Positions 26,905 through 34,955 of a stretch of DNA of 64,000 nt are shown here, piece by piece. Under the pieces are notes generated by a model that saw only the letters and a program-made list of their open reading frames with translations, was not told the DNA's origin and made no database searches. Both the position numbers and the translations under genes were made by a program. The DNA lies in NCBI GenBank assembly GCA_017470985.1, contig JAFUXA010000007.1, positions 31,252 to 95,251 of the forward strand, given 5' to 3'. Within the stretch, counting starts at the first letter, position 1; every line of letters starts with the position of its first letter. Source of the stretch: Lachnospiraceae bacterium. Lineage in GTDB: Bacteria > Bacillota > Clostridia > Lachnospirales > Lachnospiraceae.

Positions 26905-27381
26905 ATGAACGAGAATTACATTACACTTACAATTGGTAAGCAGAAGAACATTGCACTGATTGCCCATGATGGCAAGAAGCAGGAATTGATTAAATGGTGT
27001 CAGGATAATGCTGAGATTTTGAATCAGCATTTCTTGTGTGGAACTGGAACAACTGCCCGTATGATTACAGATGGAACAGGACTTCCTGTTCGTGGATATA
27101 ACAGCGGCCCATTGGGTGGTGACCAGCAGATTGGTGCCAGAATTGTAGAGGGCAAAGTTGATTTTGTAGTATTCTTCTCAGATCCACTTACAGCAGCACC
27201 TCATGATCCTGATGTGAAGGCGCTTCTTCGTATAGCTCAGGTTTATGATATTCCAATTGCTATGAACAAGGCTTCCGCTGATTTCATGTTACAGTCGGCG
27301 CTTATGGATCAGTTCTATGATCACGAGGTTATCAATTTCAACAAGAACATCGCAGACCGCGCGAAGAATATGGAAAAGTAA
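26905..27381 (+). CDS. mgsA: Methylglyoxal synthase
   Basis: A 158-residue enzyme that converts dihydroxyacetone phosphate into methylglyoxal and phosphate, a bypass that frees phosphate when sugar phosphates pile up. The residues important in the E. coli enzyme are all present with a shift of two: His21, Gly68, Asp73, Asp93, His100 and Asp103, in LIAHDGKKQ, NSGPLGGDQQIG and FFSDPLTAAPHDPDV. Length is normal. It is preceded by a GT2 gene and followed by a small membrane peptide gene. RhaD, elsewhere in the window, produces the same substrate. Confidence 0.96.
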   Translation: MNENYITLTIGKQKNIALIAHDGKKQELIKWCQDNAEILNQHFLCGTGTTARMITDGTGLPVRGYNSGPLGGDQQIGARIVEGKVDFVVFFSDPLTAAPHDPDVKALLRIAQVYDIPIAMNKASADFMLQSALMDQFYDHEVINFNKNIADRAKNMEK

Positions 27382-27453
27382 AACTGATTGTGGTAGAATA
27401 AACCCATGTATGAAACATATAACTTATGACTTTATGGGGAAAGAGGTAATAAT

Positions 27454-27597
27454 ATGACAGAATTAGGATTTATTATATTTTTTGCAATATTAATCTTGCT
27501 GGTTGTTGTGGTTGCAGTTGTTGTAACAGTTGCTTCTGTCGCTGGTGCATCAGCAGCTATCGCAAATGAGATTAGTGAGGAAAACGACGCGAAATAA
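27454..27597 (+). CDS. 47-residue single-span membrane peptide
   Basis: A short open frame with ATG at 27454 behind AAAGAGG, ending TAA 27595-27597. The product begins MTELGFIIFFAIL, has one hydrophobic span of about 28 residues rich in Val, Ile and Ala, and ends in a charged tail (NEISEENDAK). It is flanked by mgsA and followed within 35 bases by a strong terminator, which supports it as a real gene. No family was recognised, and the role is unknown. Confidence 0.65.
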   Translation: MTELGFIIFFAILILLVVVVAVVVTVASVAGASAAIANEISEENDAK

Positions 27598-27625
27598 CAA
27601 TTAGAATATGCTATTTTGAGATTGA

Positions 27626-27653
27626 AAGCAGCCCTTGGCGGCTGCTTTTTTTA
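27626..27653 (+). terminator. Rho-independent terminator after the small membrane peptide gene
   Basis: AAAGCAGCC and GGCTGCTTT flank a short CTTGGC loop region, followed by a run of seven T. Confidence 0.9.
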
Positions 27654-27693
27654 GGACTTATGGCGCACCGGCTACCAAAAGAGGAAAAAACAA

Positions 27694-28464
27694 ATGAAGA
27701 CGAAGATAATCATAGCAATGCACAAACCCTATAATGTGCCTACAGAGGAAGTCTATCAACCACTTCATGTGGGAGCTTCTGGCAAGGAGACTATTACTGG
27801 CGCCAGAAGAGACGACGAGGGCGAGAATATTTCACAGAAGAATCCTTACTACTGCGAGCTGACAGGTCTGTACTGGGCGTGGAAGAATCTGGATGCGGAT
27901 GCCATTGGCCTTGTACACTATCGCAGATATTTTGTTAACGAGAATAAGGAGACTCTGTCTTCTAAAGAGGTAGAGAAGCTGATGGATGGCTGCGATGTGG
28001 CGGTGCCGGCTAAGAGACGCTATTATATTGAGTCCCTTTATTCTCATTATGCTCATACACTGGATGGAGAGCACCTGGACAAAGCCAGGGAGATAATTTC
28101 AAGACAATATCCTGAGTATCTGCATGCCTGTGATGAAGTTTACAAGCGCACCTGGGGATATATGTTCAACATGTGCATTATGAGACGGGAGTATTTGGAT
28201 GGATATTGCACTTGGCTTTTTGATATCCTGTCACAGCTTGAGAAGGAAATTGGAATTTTAGATGATGCATTTTCTGCCAGATTGTATGGTCGTGTAAGCG
28301 AGATCTTATTCGATGTATGGCTTTTGTATAAGCAGGAAAATGATTCTGCAATTCGCGTGACTGAGGTTCGAACCAGACACTTAGAGCATGTGAACTGGCT
28401 GAAAAAAGGTGGTGCATTTCTTGTGGCCAAATTCTTCGGAAAGAAGTATAAGAAGAGTTTCTAA
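27694..28464 (+). CDS. DUF4422 protein (predicted glycosyltransferase)
   Basis: A 256-residue protein with the DUF4422 signature: KIIIAMHKPYNVP at the N-terminus, NISQKNPYYCELTGLYWAWKN, the GLVHYRRYF motif and a YMFNMCIMRREYLDGYC block. DUF4422 proteins occur in capsule and LPS loci and are regarded as glycosyltransferases, often acting on galactofuranose-type or similar sugars, but the activity of this one is unknown. RBS AGAGGA lies just upstream. A GT2 gene follows after 47 bases, so the pair could complete or branch the surface glycan made by the first 20 kb. Confidence 0.85.
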   Translation: MKTKIIIAMHKPYNVPTEEVYQPLHVGASGKETITGARRDDEGENISQKNPYYCELTGLYWAWKNLDADAIGLVHYRRYFVNENKETLSSKEVEKLMDGCDVAVPAKRRYYIESLYSHYAHTLDGEHLDKAREIISRQYPEYLHACDEVYKRTWGYMFNMCIMRREYLDGYCTWLFDILSQLEKEIGILDDAFSARLYGRVSEILFDVWLLYKQENDSAIRVTEVRTRHLEHVNWLKKGGAFLVAKFFGKKYKKSF

Positions 28465-28511
28465 ATCCTTCGGGAAGAATTGCAAGTAATAAGATAGGTT
28501 GGAAAATGTAA

Positions 28512-29474
28512 ATGAAAGTATCGGTTATAACAGCTTTTTACAAAGGCAATAAATATATGCCGTCATATGTGAAGTGCATGCTGGCAAATGCTGCCTATTT
28601 GCAGGGGGCAGGCCATGAGCTGGAGGTCATTTTGGTAAATGACAGCCCGGCTGACAAGGTTATGCTGGTAAATGACAGTCAGACCAGGCAACTGATTAAA
28701 GTGATCAACCAGTCTCAAAACACGGGAATTCATGGGGCGCGAGTTGCTGGATTGAAACATGCTACCGGCGATTACATAATGTTTCTGGATCAGGATGATT
28801 TGCTTGCAGATGATGCTTTGCTTCAACATGTGAATTGCATCCTGGAATGGCAGAACAAGCTGGACGAAATCAACAAGAACATGTCACAGGAATTACAGCA
28901 GACAGAGACAATTCAGAAAATGTATAATCCTGTATCTGTATCCAATGCTTCGTTGGAACAGGCTGATGGAAACTCCCTCACATGGTATAGGACTGATTAT
29001 CATAAGAGACAGATTGGCAATCTACAGACCTATCTGAAAGTTGGAAATCAGATTATATCTCCAGGGCAATGCCTGATTCCACGACAGTTTGTGCCTCGTA
29101 TATGGACGGAGAGAATCTGTAAGGAAAATGGCTCTGACGATTATTATTTATGGCTTGTAATGTTGGGGCTTCGCCATCATTTCATACTGGTGGATGAGGA
29201 ACTATATACTCATAAATTTACCGGGGCAAATATTTCTGCAGACACTACCAATACAGATGTGTCTACCTACGAGTTTGTGGATTTTCTGCGAGATACAGAT
29301 TACCTGTCATCCGGTGATATTAATAAGCTCCTTAGAATGAATAAATACAAGGCAAATTTCAGAGCGTCAAATAAATTCATGAAAATTATTTTGTCCATTT
29401 GCAATATGGATATTTTCCTCGCCAATGTATTTTATAAAATCAAAACCAAAACACCGGTTGGGTTCAACAGGTGA
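28512..29474 (+). CDS. GT2-family glycosyltransferase
   Basis: A 320-residue GT2 transferase: VSVITAFYKGNKYM at 3-16, VILVNDSPADKV at 39-50 and MFLDQDDLLADDAL at 90-103. The ribosome binding site is weak (AGGTTGGA). The first VNDS motif is followed ten residues later by a second VNDS, a small internal duplication. ENGSDDYYLWLVML is the likely acceptor-side region. A strong terminator follows, so this gene ends the DUF4422-GT2 transcript. Confidence 0.85.
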   Translation: MKVSVITAFYKGNKYMPSYVKCMLANAAYLQGAGHELEVILVNDSPADKVMLVNDSQTRQLIKVINQSQNTGIHGARVAGLKHATGDYIMFLDQDDLLADDALLQHVNCILEWQNKLDEINKNMSQELQQTETIQKMYNPVSVSNASLEQADGNSLTWYRTDYHKRQIGNLQTYLKVGNQIISPGQCLIPRQFVPRIWTERICKENGSDDYYLWLVMLGLRHHFILVDEELYTHKFTGANISADTTNTDVSTYEFVDFLRDTDYLSSGDINKLLRMNKYKANFRASNKFMKIILSICNMDIFLANVFYKIKTKTPVGFNR

Positions 29475-29551
29475 TAGACCAAAATAATCATAATATGTCA
29501 GATGTTAAAACATGAGAAATTCCTTTAAAACAGAAGGAAATAAAACCCGAA

Positions 29552-29590
29552 GGCTATGCGTTAAATCCTTGTAACGTGTGGCCTTTTTTG
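29552..29590 (+). terminator. Rho-independent terminator between the GT2 gene and valS
   Basis: GGCTATGCGTT at 29552-29562 pairs fully with AACGTGTGGCC at 29573-29583 when G-U pairs are allowed, followed by TTTTTT. No T-box motif precedes it. Confidence 0.82.
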
Positions 29591-29691
29591 ATAAAATAAA
29601 GAAGATTATAAGGAAAAATATATACTTGCGTTAAGAAGGCGCAAAATCTCATAGAAAATGAGATGGGAAAATTAGATGACAGGAGTTTATC

Positions 29692-32358
29692 ATGAGTAAG
29701 GAACTAGCAAAAACTTACGATCCTAGTGGATTAGAGGACAGACTATATAAGAAGTGGGAGGAGAATGGATATTTCCACGCGGAAGTGGACAGAAGCAAGA
29801 AACCATTTACAATTGTGATGCCACCTCCAAATATTACAGGACAGCTTCATATGGGACATGCTCTCGACAACACTATGCAGGATATTCTGATTAGATATAA
29901 GAGAATGCAGGGTTACAACGCTTTGTGGCAGCCGGGAACAGATCATGCGGCAATTGCTACAGAGGTAAAGGTTATCGAGCATCTCAAGAAACAGGGAATT
30001 GACAAGGCTGATTTAGGCAGAGAAGGCTTCCTTGAGAAATGTTGGGACTGGAGAGAAGAATACGGCAATAGAATTATCAATCAGTTGAAGAAGATGGGTT
30101 CTTCTGCAGATTGGCAGAGAGAGCGTTTCACAATGGATGAAGGATGCTCTAAGGCTGTTGAAGAAGTATTCGTTAAGCTTTATAACGAGGGATACATCTA
30201 CAAGGGCAATAGAATTATTAACTGGTGTCCGGTTTGTCAGACTTCTATTTCTGATGCCGAGGTTGTACACGAGGAGCAGGCTGGACATTTCTGGCATATG
30301 AAATACGAGATAGTAGGTGAGCCTGGCAGATATGTAGAGTTTGCAACTACTCGTCCAGAGACAATGCTTGGAGATACAGCTGTTGCTGTAAATCCTGATG
30401 ATGAGAGATATACAGATATTGTTGGCAAGACTGTAATGCTTCCATTTATGAATCGCGAGATTCCGGTTATTGCTGATGAGTATGTAGACAAAGAGTTTGG
30501 TACAGGTGTGGTAAAGATTACACCGGCTCATGATCCAAACGATTTCGAGGTTGGTAAGAGACATGACTTGCCAGTTATAAATATTTTAAATGATGATGCT
30601 ACTATCAATGAAAATGGTGGCGAGTTCGCTGGAATGGATAGATATGAAGCCCGCGATATCATCGTCAAGAAGATGGACGAGATGGGACTTCTGGTAGGCA
30701 TTGAAGACTACAGCCACAATGTTGGTACACATGACAGATGTAAGACAACAGTTGAGCCAATGGTTAAGCCACAGTGGTTCGTTGCAATGCAAGAGCTTGC
30801 AAAGCCTGCCATCGAAGCTATCAAGACTGAGGAATTGCAGTTCGTTCCAAAGAATTATGACAAGACATATTTACATTGGCTTGATAACATCCGCGACTGG
30901 TGTATCTCAAGACAGTTGTGGTGGGGACATAGAATTCCTGCATACTATTGCGAGGAATGCGGCGAGACAGTAGTTGCCAGAAGCGACGAGGCTCCAACAG
31001 TTTGTCCTAAGTGTGGATGCACACATATGAAGCAGGATGATGATACACTGGATACATGGTTCTCATCAGCGTTGTGGCCATTTTCTACACTTGGCTGGCC
31101 GGATAAGACAGAGGATTTGGATTACTTCTATCCTACCAATGTTCTTGTTACAGGTTACGATATCATTTTCTTCTGGGTTGTTAGAATGGTATTTTCCGGA
31201 TATGCTCACACTGGCAAGAGCCCGTTTAACACAGTATTGATTCACGGACTTGTTCGTGACGATCAGGGCCGCAAGATGAGTAAGTCTCTGGGAAATGGTA
31301 TTGACCCACTTGAAGTTATTGATAAATATGGTGCTGATGCACTTAGACTTACACTTATTACAGGAAATGCTCCTGGAAATGACATGCGTTTCTATTGGGA
31401 GCGTGTGGAAAATAGTAGAAACTTCGCCAACAAGATATGGAATGCTTCTAGATTTATCATGATGAATTTAGACGGCGTGGATGTAACAAAGCCGGCAGAT
31501 GCTGATTTGAAGCCTGAAGACAGATGGATTCTGTCTCTGGTAAATACTCTTGCCAAGGATGTTACAGAGAACATGGATAAGTTCGAGCTTGGAATCGCAG
31601 TTCAGAAGGTTTATGACTTCATCTGGGATGAGTTCTGCGATTGGTATATCGAGATTGTAAAGCCTCGTATGTACAAGAAGGACGAGGATATGGTTTCGGC
31701 AAATGCAGCTCTTTGGACATTGAAGACTGTGCTTACCAATGCTTTGAAGCTTCTTCATCCATATATGCCATTTATCACAGAGGAAATCTACTGCACTCTT
31801 CATCCGGAAGAGGATTCTATTATGATTTCTGATTGGCCGGTTTATACAGATGCATGGAACTTCGCTGCTGAGGAAGCAATGCTTGCTCATGTGAAGGATT
31901 TGATCAAGGGTACAAGAAATATTCGTACAGAAATGGATGTACCACCAAGCCGCAAGGCTAAGCTTCTTATTGCAGCCAAGACAGAAGATGTGGCAGATAT
32001 ATTTGAGCAGATGATTCCAGCTTATATGACTCTGGCAAATGCCAGCGAAGTTGCAGTGGCAGCAGGAGAAAATGCTTCTGAGGAATTGTCAGTTCCAGAG
32101 GATGCAGTATCAGTAGTTATTCCGGATGCTGTAGTTTACATGCCTCTTTCTGATTTGGTTGACTTCGAGAAGGAGAAGGAGCGTCTCACTAAGGAGAAGG
32201 CTAAGCTTGAAAAGGAACTTGCTCGTTCCAAGGGCATGCTCTCAAATGAGAAGTTCTTGAGCAAAGCTCCTGAAGCAAAGGTTGCTGAAGAGAAAGCCAA
32301 ACTTGCAAAATACGAGCAGATGATGGCAGAAGTTGAGGCCCGCCTGGCTTCACTGTAG
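29692..32358 (+). CDS. valS: Valyl-tRNA synthetase
   Basis: An 888-residue class I synthetase that charges tRNA-Val. Seen: PPPNITGQLHMGH with the HIGH-type motif at 53-56, the CP1 editing domain with TTRPETMLGD and ITPAHDPNDFEVG, a zinc-like CEECGETVV...CPKCGC knuckle near residue 425-445, KMSKS at 528-532, and a C-terminal coiled coil (VDFEKEKERLTKEKAKLEKEL) that binds tRNA. Start ATG follows ACAGGAG. No T-box leader was recognised in the 100 bases upstream. Repeat copy C follows 20 bases after the stop. Confidence 0.97.
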   Translation: MSKELAKTYDPSGLEDRLYKKWEENGYFHAEVDRSKKPFTIVMPPPNITGQLHMGHALDNTMQDILIRYKRMQGYNALWQPGTDHAAIATEVKVIEHLKKQGIDKADLGREGFLEKCWDWREEYGNRIINQLKKMGSSADWQRERFTMDEGCSKAVEEVFVKLYNEGYIYKGNRIINWCPVCQTSISDAEVVHEEQAGHFWHMKYEIVGEPGRYVEFATTRPETMLGDTAVAVNPDDERYTDIVGKTVMLPFMNREIPVIADEYVDKEFGTGVVKITPAHDPNDFEVGKRHDLPVINILNDDATINENGGEFAGMDRYEARDIIVKKMDEMGLLVGIEDYSHNVGTHDRCKTTVEPMVKPQWFVAMQELAKPAIEAIKTEELQFVPKNYDKTYLHWLDNIRDWCISRQLWWGHRIPAYYCEECGETVVARSDEAPTVCPKCGCTHMKQDDDTLDTWFSSALWPFSTLGWPDKTEDLDYFYPTNVLVTGYDIIFFWVVRMVFSGYAHTGKSPFNTVLIHGLVRDDQGRKMSKSLGNGIDPLEVIDKYGADALRLTLITGNAPGNDMRFYWERVENSRNFANKIWNASRFIMMNLDGVDVTKPADADLKPEDRWILSLVNTLAKDVTENMDKFELGIAVQKVYDFIWDEFCDWYIEIVKPRMYKKDEDMVSANAALWTLKTVLTNALKLLHPYMPFITEEIYCTLHPEEDSIMISDWPVYTDAWNFAAEEAMLAHVKDLIKGTRNIRTEMDVPPSRKAKLLIAAKTEDVADIFEQMIPAYMTLANASEVAVAAGENASEELSVPEDAVSVVIPDAVVYMPLSDLVDFEKEKERLTKEKAKLEKELARSKGMLSNEKFLSKAPEAKVAEEKAKLAKYEQMMAEVEARLASL

Positions 32359-32373
32359 TTGTACTGATTATAG

Positions 32374-32570
32374 TTCCAGCTTCGAGCTGAGCAAATGTCT
32401 CTCAGAGGAACCCTTAGAAGCGACAGCACTTAACGAGCTTTAGCGAGTTTAGTACTGCTTCGCTTCTACGGGAGCGAGAGCGCTTCCGCGAGAGATATAT
32501 GCTCAGCGATGAAGCGGATATGTGATTACGCTTCTACGGGAGCGAGAGCGCTTCCGAAAGAGATATACCC
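32374..32570. repeat. Long nested inverted repeat, copy C, with a duplicated right half
   Basis: Outer arms at 32376-32410 and 32484-32517 share GAAGC, GCTGAGCA and CTCTC/GAGAGA blocks in complementary order. The inner stem is perfect (TAGAAGCGA at 32415-32423 with TCGCTTCTA at 32460-32468), and the core CACTTAA 32427-32433 and TTTAGTA 32448-32454 is as in copy B. A 28-base segment at 32461-32488 is repeated exactly at 32529-32556, so the right half is duplicated with a 68-base period. It lies between valS and deoC. Confidence 0.85.
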
Positions 32571-32624
32571 GTCAAACACGGACTATTATAATTTTTATTC
32601 AAATTTATCAAGGAGAGTATAAAT

Positions 32625-33323
32625 ATGACAGATACACAGATTAAGGATATTCTCGCTCACAGCGACCACACCCTACTCGCAGTGGACGCAATATGGGCAG
32701 ATATTAAGCAGATCGCAGACGATGGCATGAAATATGACACAGCATCAATCTGCATCCCGGCATCATTTGTAAAAGATGCCAAGGATTATATCGACAAGGA
32801 GCAGGCTGACAGAGCTGAGGCAGATAGATTGAAGGTCTGCACAGTAATTGGTTTCCCAAACGGCTATGATACAACAGCTGCTAAGTGTTTTATGGCAAAT
32901 GATGCTGTAGACAACGGCGCTTCAGAAGTTGACATGGTTATCAATATCGGTTGGGCCAAAGATGGCAAGTATGATGATATCCTGGATGAGATTAATCAGG
33001 TGAAGGCTCACTGTAAAGGTAGACTTCTCAAGGTTATTATTGAGACTTGCAAATTAACAGATGAAGAAATTATCAAGATGTGTGATGTAGTATCTAAGTC
33101 AGATGCAGAATATATCAAGACATCAACAGGTTTTGCTGGTGGCGGAGCTACATTTGAGCATGTGGCACTTATGGCAGAACATGTATATAACGACACATTG
33201 GTAAAGGCATCCGGCGGAATCTCATCTCTTGAGGATGCTGCTAAATTTATGGAATTGGGTGCTTCCAGATTAGGTACCAGCAAAGTTGTTGGTGCTGTGA
33301 AAAAGCTTGCGGGTAACAACTAG
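32625..33323 (+). CDS. deoC: Deoxyribose-phosphate aldolase
   Basis: A 232-residue class I aldolase that splits 2-deoxyribose-5-phosphate into acetaldehyde and glyceraldehyde-3-phosphate in deoxynucleoside breakdown. Seen: VCTVIGFPNGYDT, EVDMVINIGW with Asp103, and AEYIKTSTGF with Lys165 as Schiff-base lysine, then VKASGGI with the second active-site lysine. Length is normal. AAGGAGAG precedes the ATG; a TATAAT at 32585-32590 may be part of its promoter. The neighbours on either side are unrelated, and no other deo genes are present. Confidence 0.95.
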   Translation: MTDTQIKDILAHSDHTLLAVDAIWADIKQIADDGMKYDTASICIPASFVKDAKDYIDKEQADRAEADRLKVCTVIGFPNGYDTTAAKCFMANDAVDNGASEVDMVINIGWAKDGKYDDILDEINQVKAHCKGRLLKVIIETCKLTDEEIIKMCDVVSKSDAEYIKTSTGFAGGGATFEHVALMAEHVYNDTLVKASGGISSLEDAAKFMELGASRLGTSKVVGAVKKLAGNN

Positions 33324-33360
33324 TATTTGAAGGTAACATATGATGTAGTGGGGAGAAGAC

Positions 33361-34788
33361 ATGGCAGATTTTCAACTTAAACCGTATTCAAAAACTCCAA
33401 TTGTACATGTAGATCCAAAGGGAATGTTCGCTAATATGACCATTCCTTCTCCTGGTGCGGACGAACAGAAACCGCGTTTTTCTGCAGATGATTTAAAACT
33501 TGCCCTTAGCCGAGGTGGTGTGGTTTATGGTATAGATGAGGCTATGGTCAGTGCTTTGGCAGATGATCCAATGTATGATACAGAAGTGATTGTAGCAGCA
33601 GGAAAGCCACCTGTGGAAGGTGAAAATGGTTACTACGAATATCATTTCAGTCAGGATTTCTCCAAGAAGCCGACTATTCGACCTGATGGTTCGGCTGACT
33701 TTTTGAGTATTAAGCTGATTGAAGTAGTACATGAAGGGGATTTGATTGCTACATATCATCCGGCCGTATTTGGAGAGCCTGGAACATCCGTCAGAGGTGC
33801 AGATGTAAAACCAAAACTTGTGAGAGATATGCCTCCTCTGGCTGGACGAGGATTTCATAGAGATGATAATGGTTTGGAGTACTATGCTGATATCGATGGT
33901 AAAATAGTTCTGACCAATAATAGAATAACTATTTCACCTGTTTATGAAATAGAACATGATGCAGATATGACTGTAGGAAATATTGAATTCAAGGGTGATG
34001 TAATTATTCATGGTGGTGTGAAACATGGGGTAAGAATTCATGCCACAGGTACAGTCACAATTGATGGCCTGGTTGAGAATTGCCAGGTTCATGCAGGCAA
34101 GAATCTCTTCATGTTAAGTGGTGTCAAGGGTGGAGAGCGTACAGTCATTCACTCTGATGGAGATATTACGGCAGAGTTTATAGAATATGCATGCATATCT
34201 TGCAAAGGAGATTTGCGGGCAGATGTATTATTTAACTGTACAGTTAATTGTGATGGAAGAGTTATTACAACATCAGGTAAACATTCTGCTATTATAGGCG
34301 GTTCAGTTAGTGCTGTGGAAGGTGTATCTGCTCTTATTTTGGGAAATAAATTTGGAACTGTCACTCGAGTTACTGTGGGTATGGACCATGAACGTATGCA
34401 GGAGATGGCAGGAGTTATCGACAAGATTAGAAATCTGGAGGATAACATTTACAAGATTAAAAAAGGTATTGACGATTTCGACAAGATTGCATCCGAGAAG
34501 AATCCGGATTACAAAAACGATCCTAGGCGTATGCAGCTTCTGAGAGTGAAGATTCGTGATGAGGCTGTGGTGTCTCAGGACAGAATTAGACTGGAGGAAT
34601 TACAGTCTCTGGTTGAGAAGGGACGCAAGGCCACTGTAAAGGTGTATGATACAGTTTACGCCGGAGTAAGTGTCAAAAATACGGATAGAATGGTTACAAT
34701 GTCTGACTACCAGAAGCATGTGGAATTCGTTAAGACAGAGACCGGAATTAGATTGGATGTTTTGGATGAACCAATACCAGAGGAGTAA
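33361..34788 (+). CDS. FapA / DUF342 family protein
   Basis: A 475-residue protein of the FapA (flagellar assembly protein A, DUF342) family. An N-terminal helical part is followed by a parallel beta-helix region around GNIEFKGDVIIHGGVKHGVRIHATGTVTIDGLVENCQVHAGKNL-like repeats and then a C-terminal coiled coil (LEDNIYKIKKGIDDF). In characterised bacteria FapA-like proteins act at the cell pole or in polar flagellar/regulatory assembly; the role here is unknown. A 52-codon frame and a zinc-ribbon TPR gene follow closely, suggesting one transcript. Confidence 0.8.
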   Translation: MADFQLKPYSKTPIVHVDPKGMFANMTIPSPGADEQKPRFSADDLKLALSRGGVVYGIDEAMVSALADDPMYDTEVIVAAGKPPVEGENGYYEYHFSQDFSKKPTIRPDGSADFLSIKLIEVVHEGDLIATYHPAVFGEPGTSVRGADVKPKLVRDMPPLAGRGFHRDDNGLEYYADIDGKIVLTNNRITISPVYEIEHDADMTVGNIEFKGDVIIHGGVKHGVRIHATGTVTIDGLVENCQVHAGKNLFMLSGVKGGERTVIHSDGDITAEFIEYACISCKGDLRADVLFNCTVNCDGRVITTSGKHSAIIGGSVSAVEGVSALILGNKFGTVTRVTVGMDHERMQEMAGVIDKIRNLEDNIYKIKKGIDDFDKIASEKNPDYKNDPRRMQLLRVKIRDEAVVSQDRIRLEELQSLVEKGRKATVKVYDTVYAGVSVKNTDRMVTMSDYQKHVEFVKTETGIRLDVLDEPIPEE

Positions 34789-34793
34789 TACAG

Positions 34794-34952
34794 ATGATAG
34801 ATTTCGAGGAAGAGTTGAAGAATTTCCAGCCTAGTATGGAAATCAAGGAAGCTGAAAAGGAAATACAAAATAGAGATTTGACAGATATGACTGATATTTT
34901 GCGTCAGCTGGCTCAAGCAGGAAATGATCAGTCTCGCAGATGGGAGCAGTAA
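34794..34952 (+). CDS. 52-residue hypothetical protein
   Basis: A short frame from ATG 34794 to TAA 34950-34952, five bases after the FapA-like stop (AGGAG at 34781-34785 serves as ribosome binding site) and three bases before the next start. The product is acidic and helical (IDFEEELKNFQPSMEIKEA, then LTDMTDILRQLAQ) without a membrane segment. Close packing between two genes and a good ribosome binding site support translation. Family unknown; it could be an adaptor for one of its neighbours. Confidence 0.65.
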   Translation: MIDFEEELKNFQPSMEIKEAEKEIQNRDLTDMTDILRQLAQAGNDQSRRWEQ

Positions 34953-34955
34953 TCC

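Noticed and set aside
29475-29691. T-box riboswitch before valS
   Set aside because: The AGGGTGGNACCGCG-type T-box and stem I are missing; the only hairpin is a terminator of the upstream GT gene.
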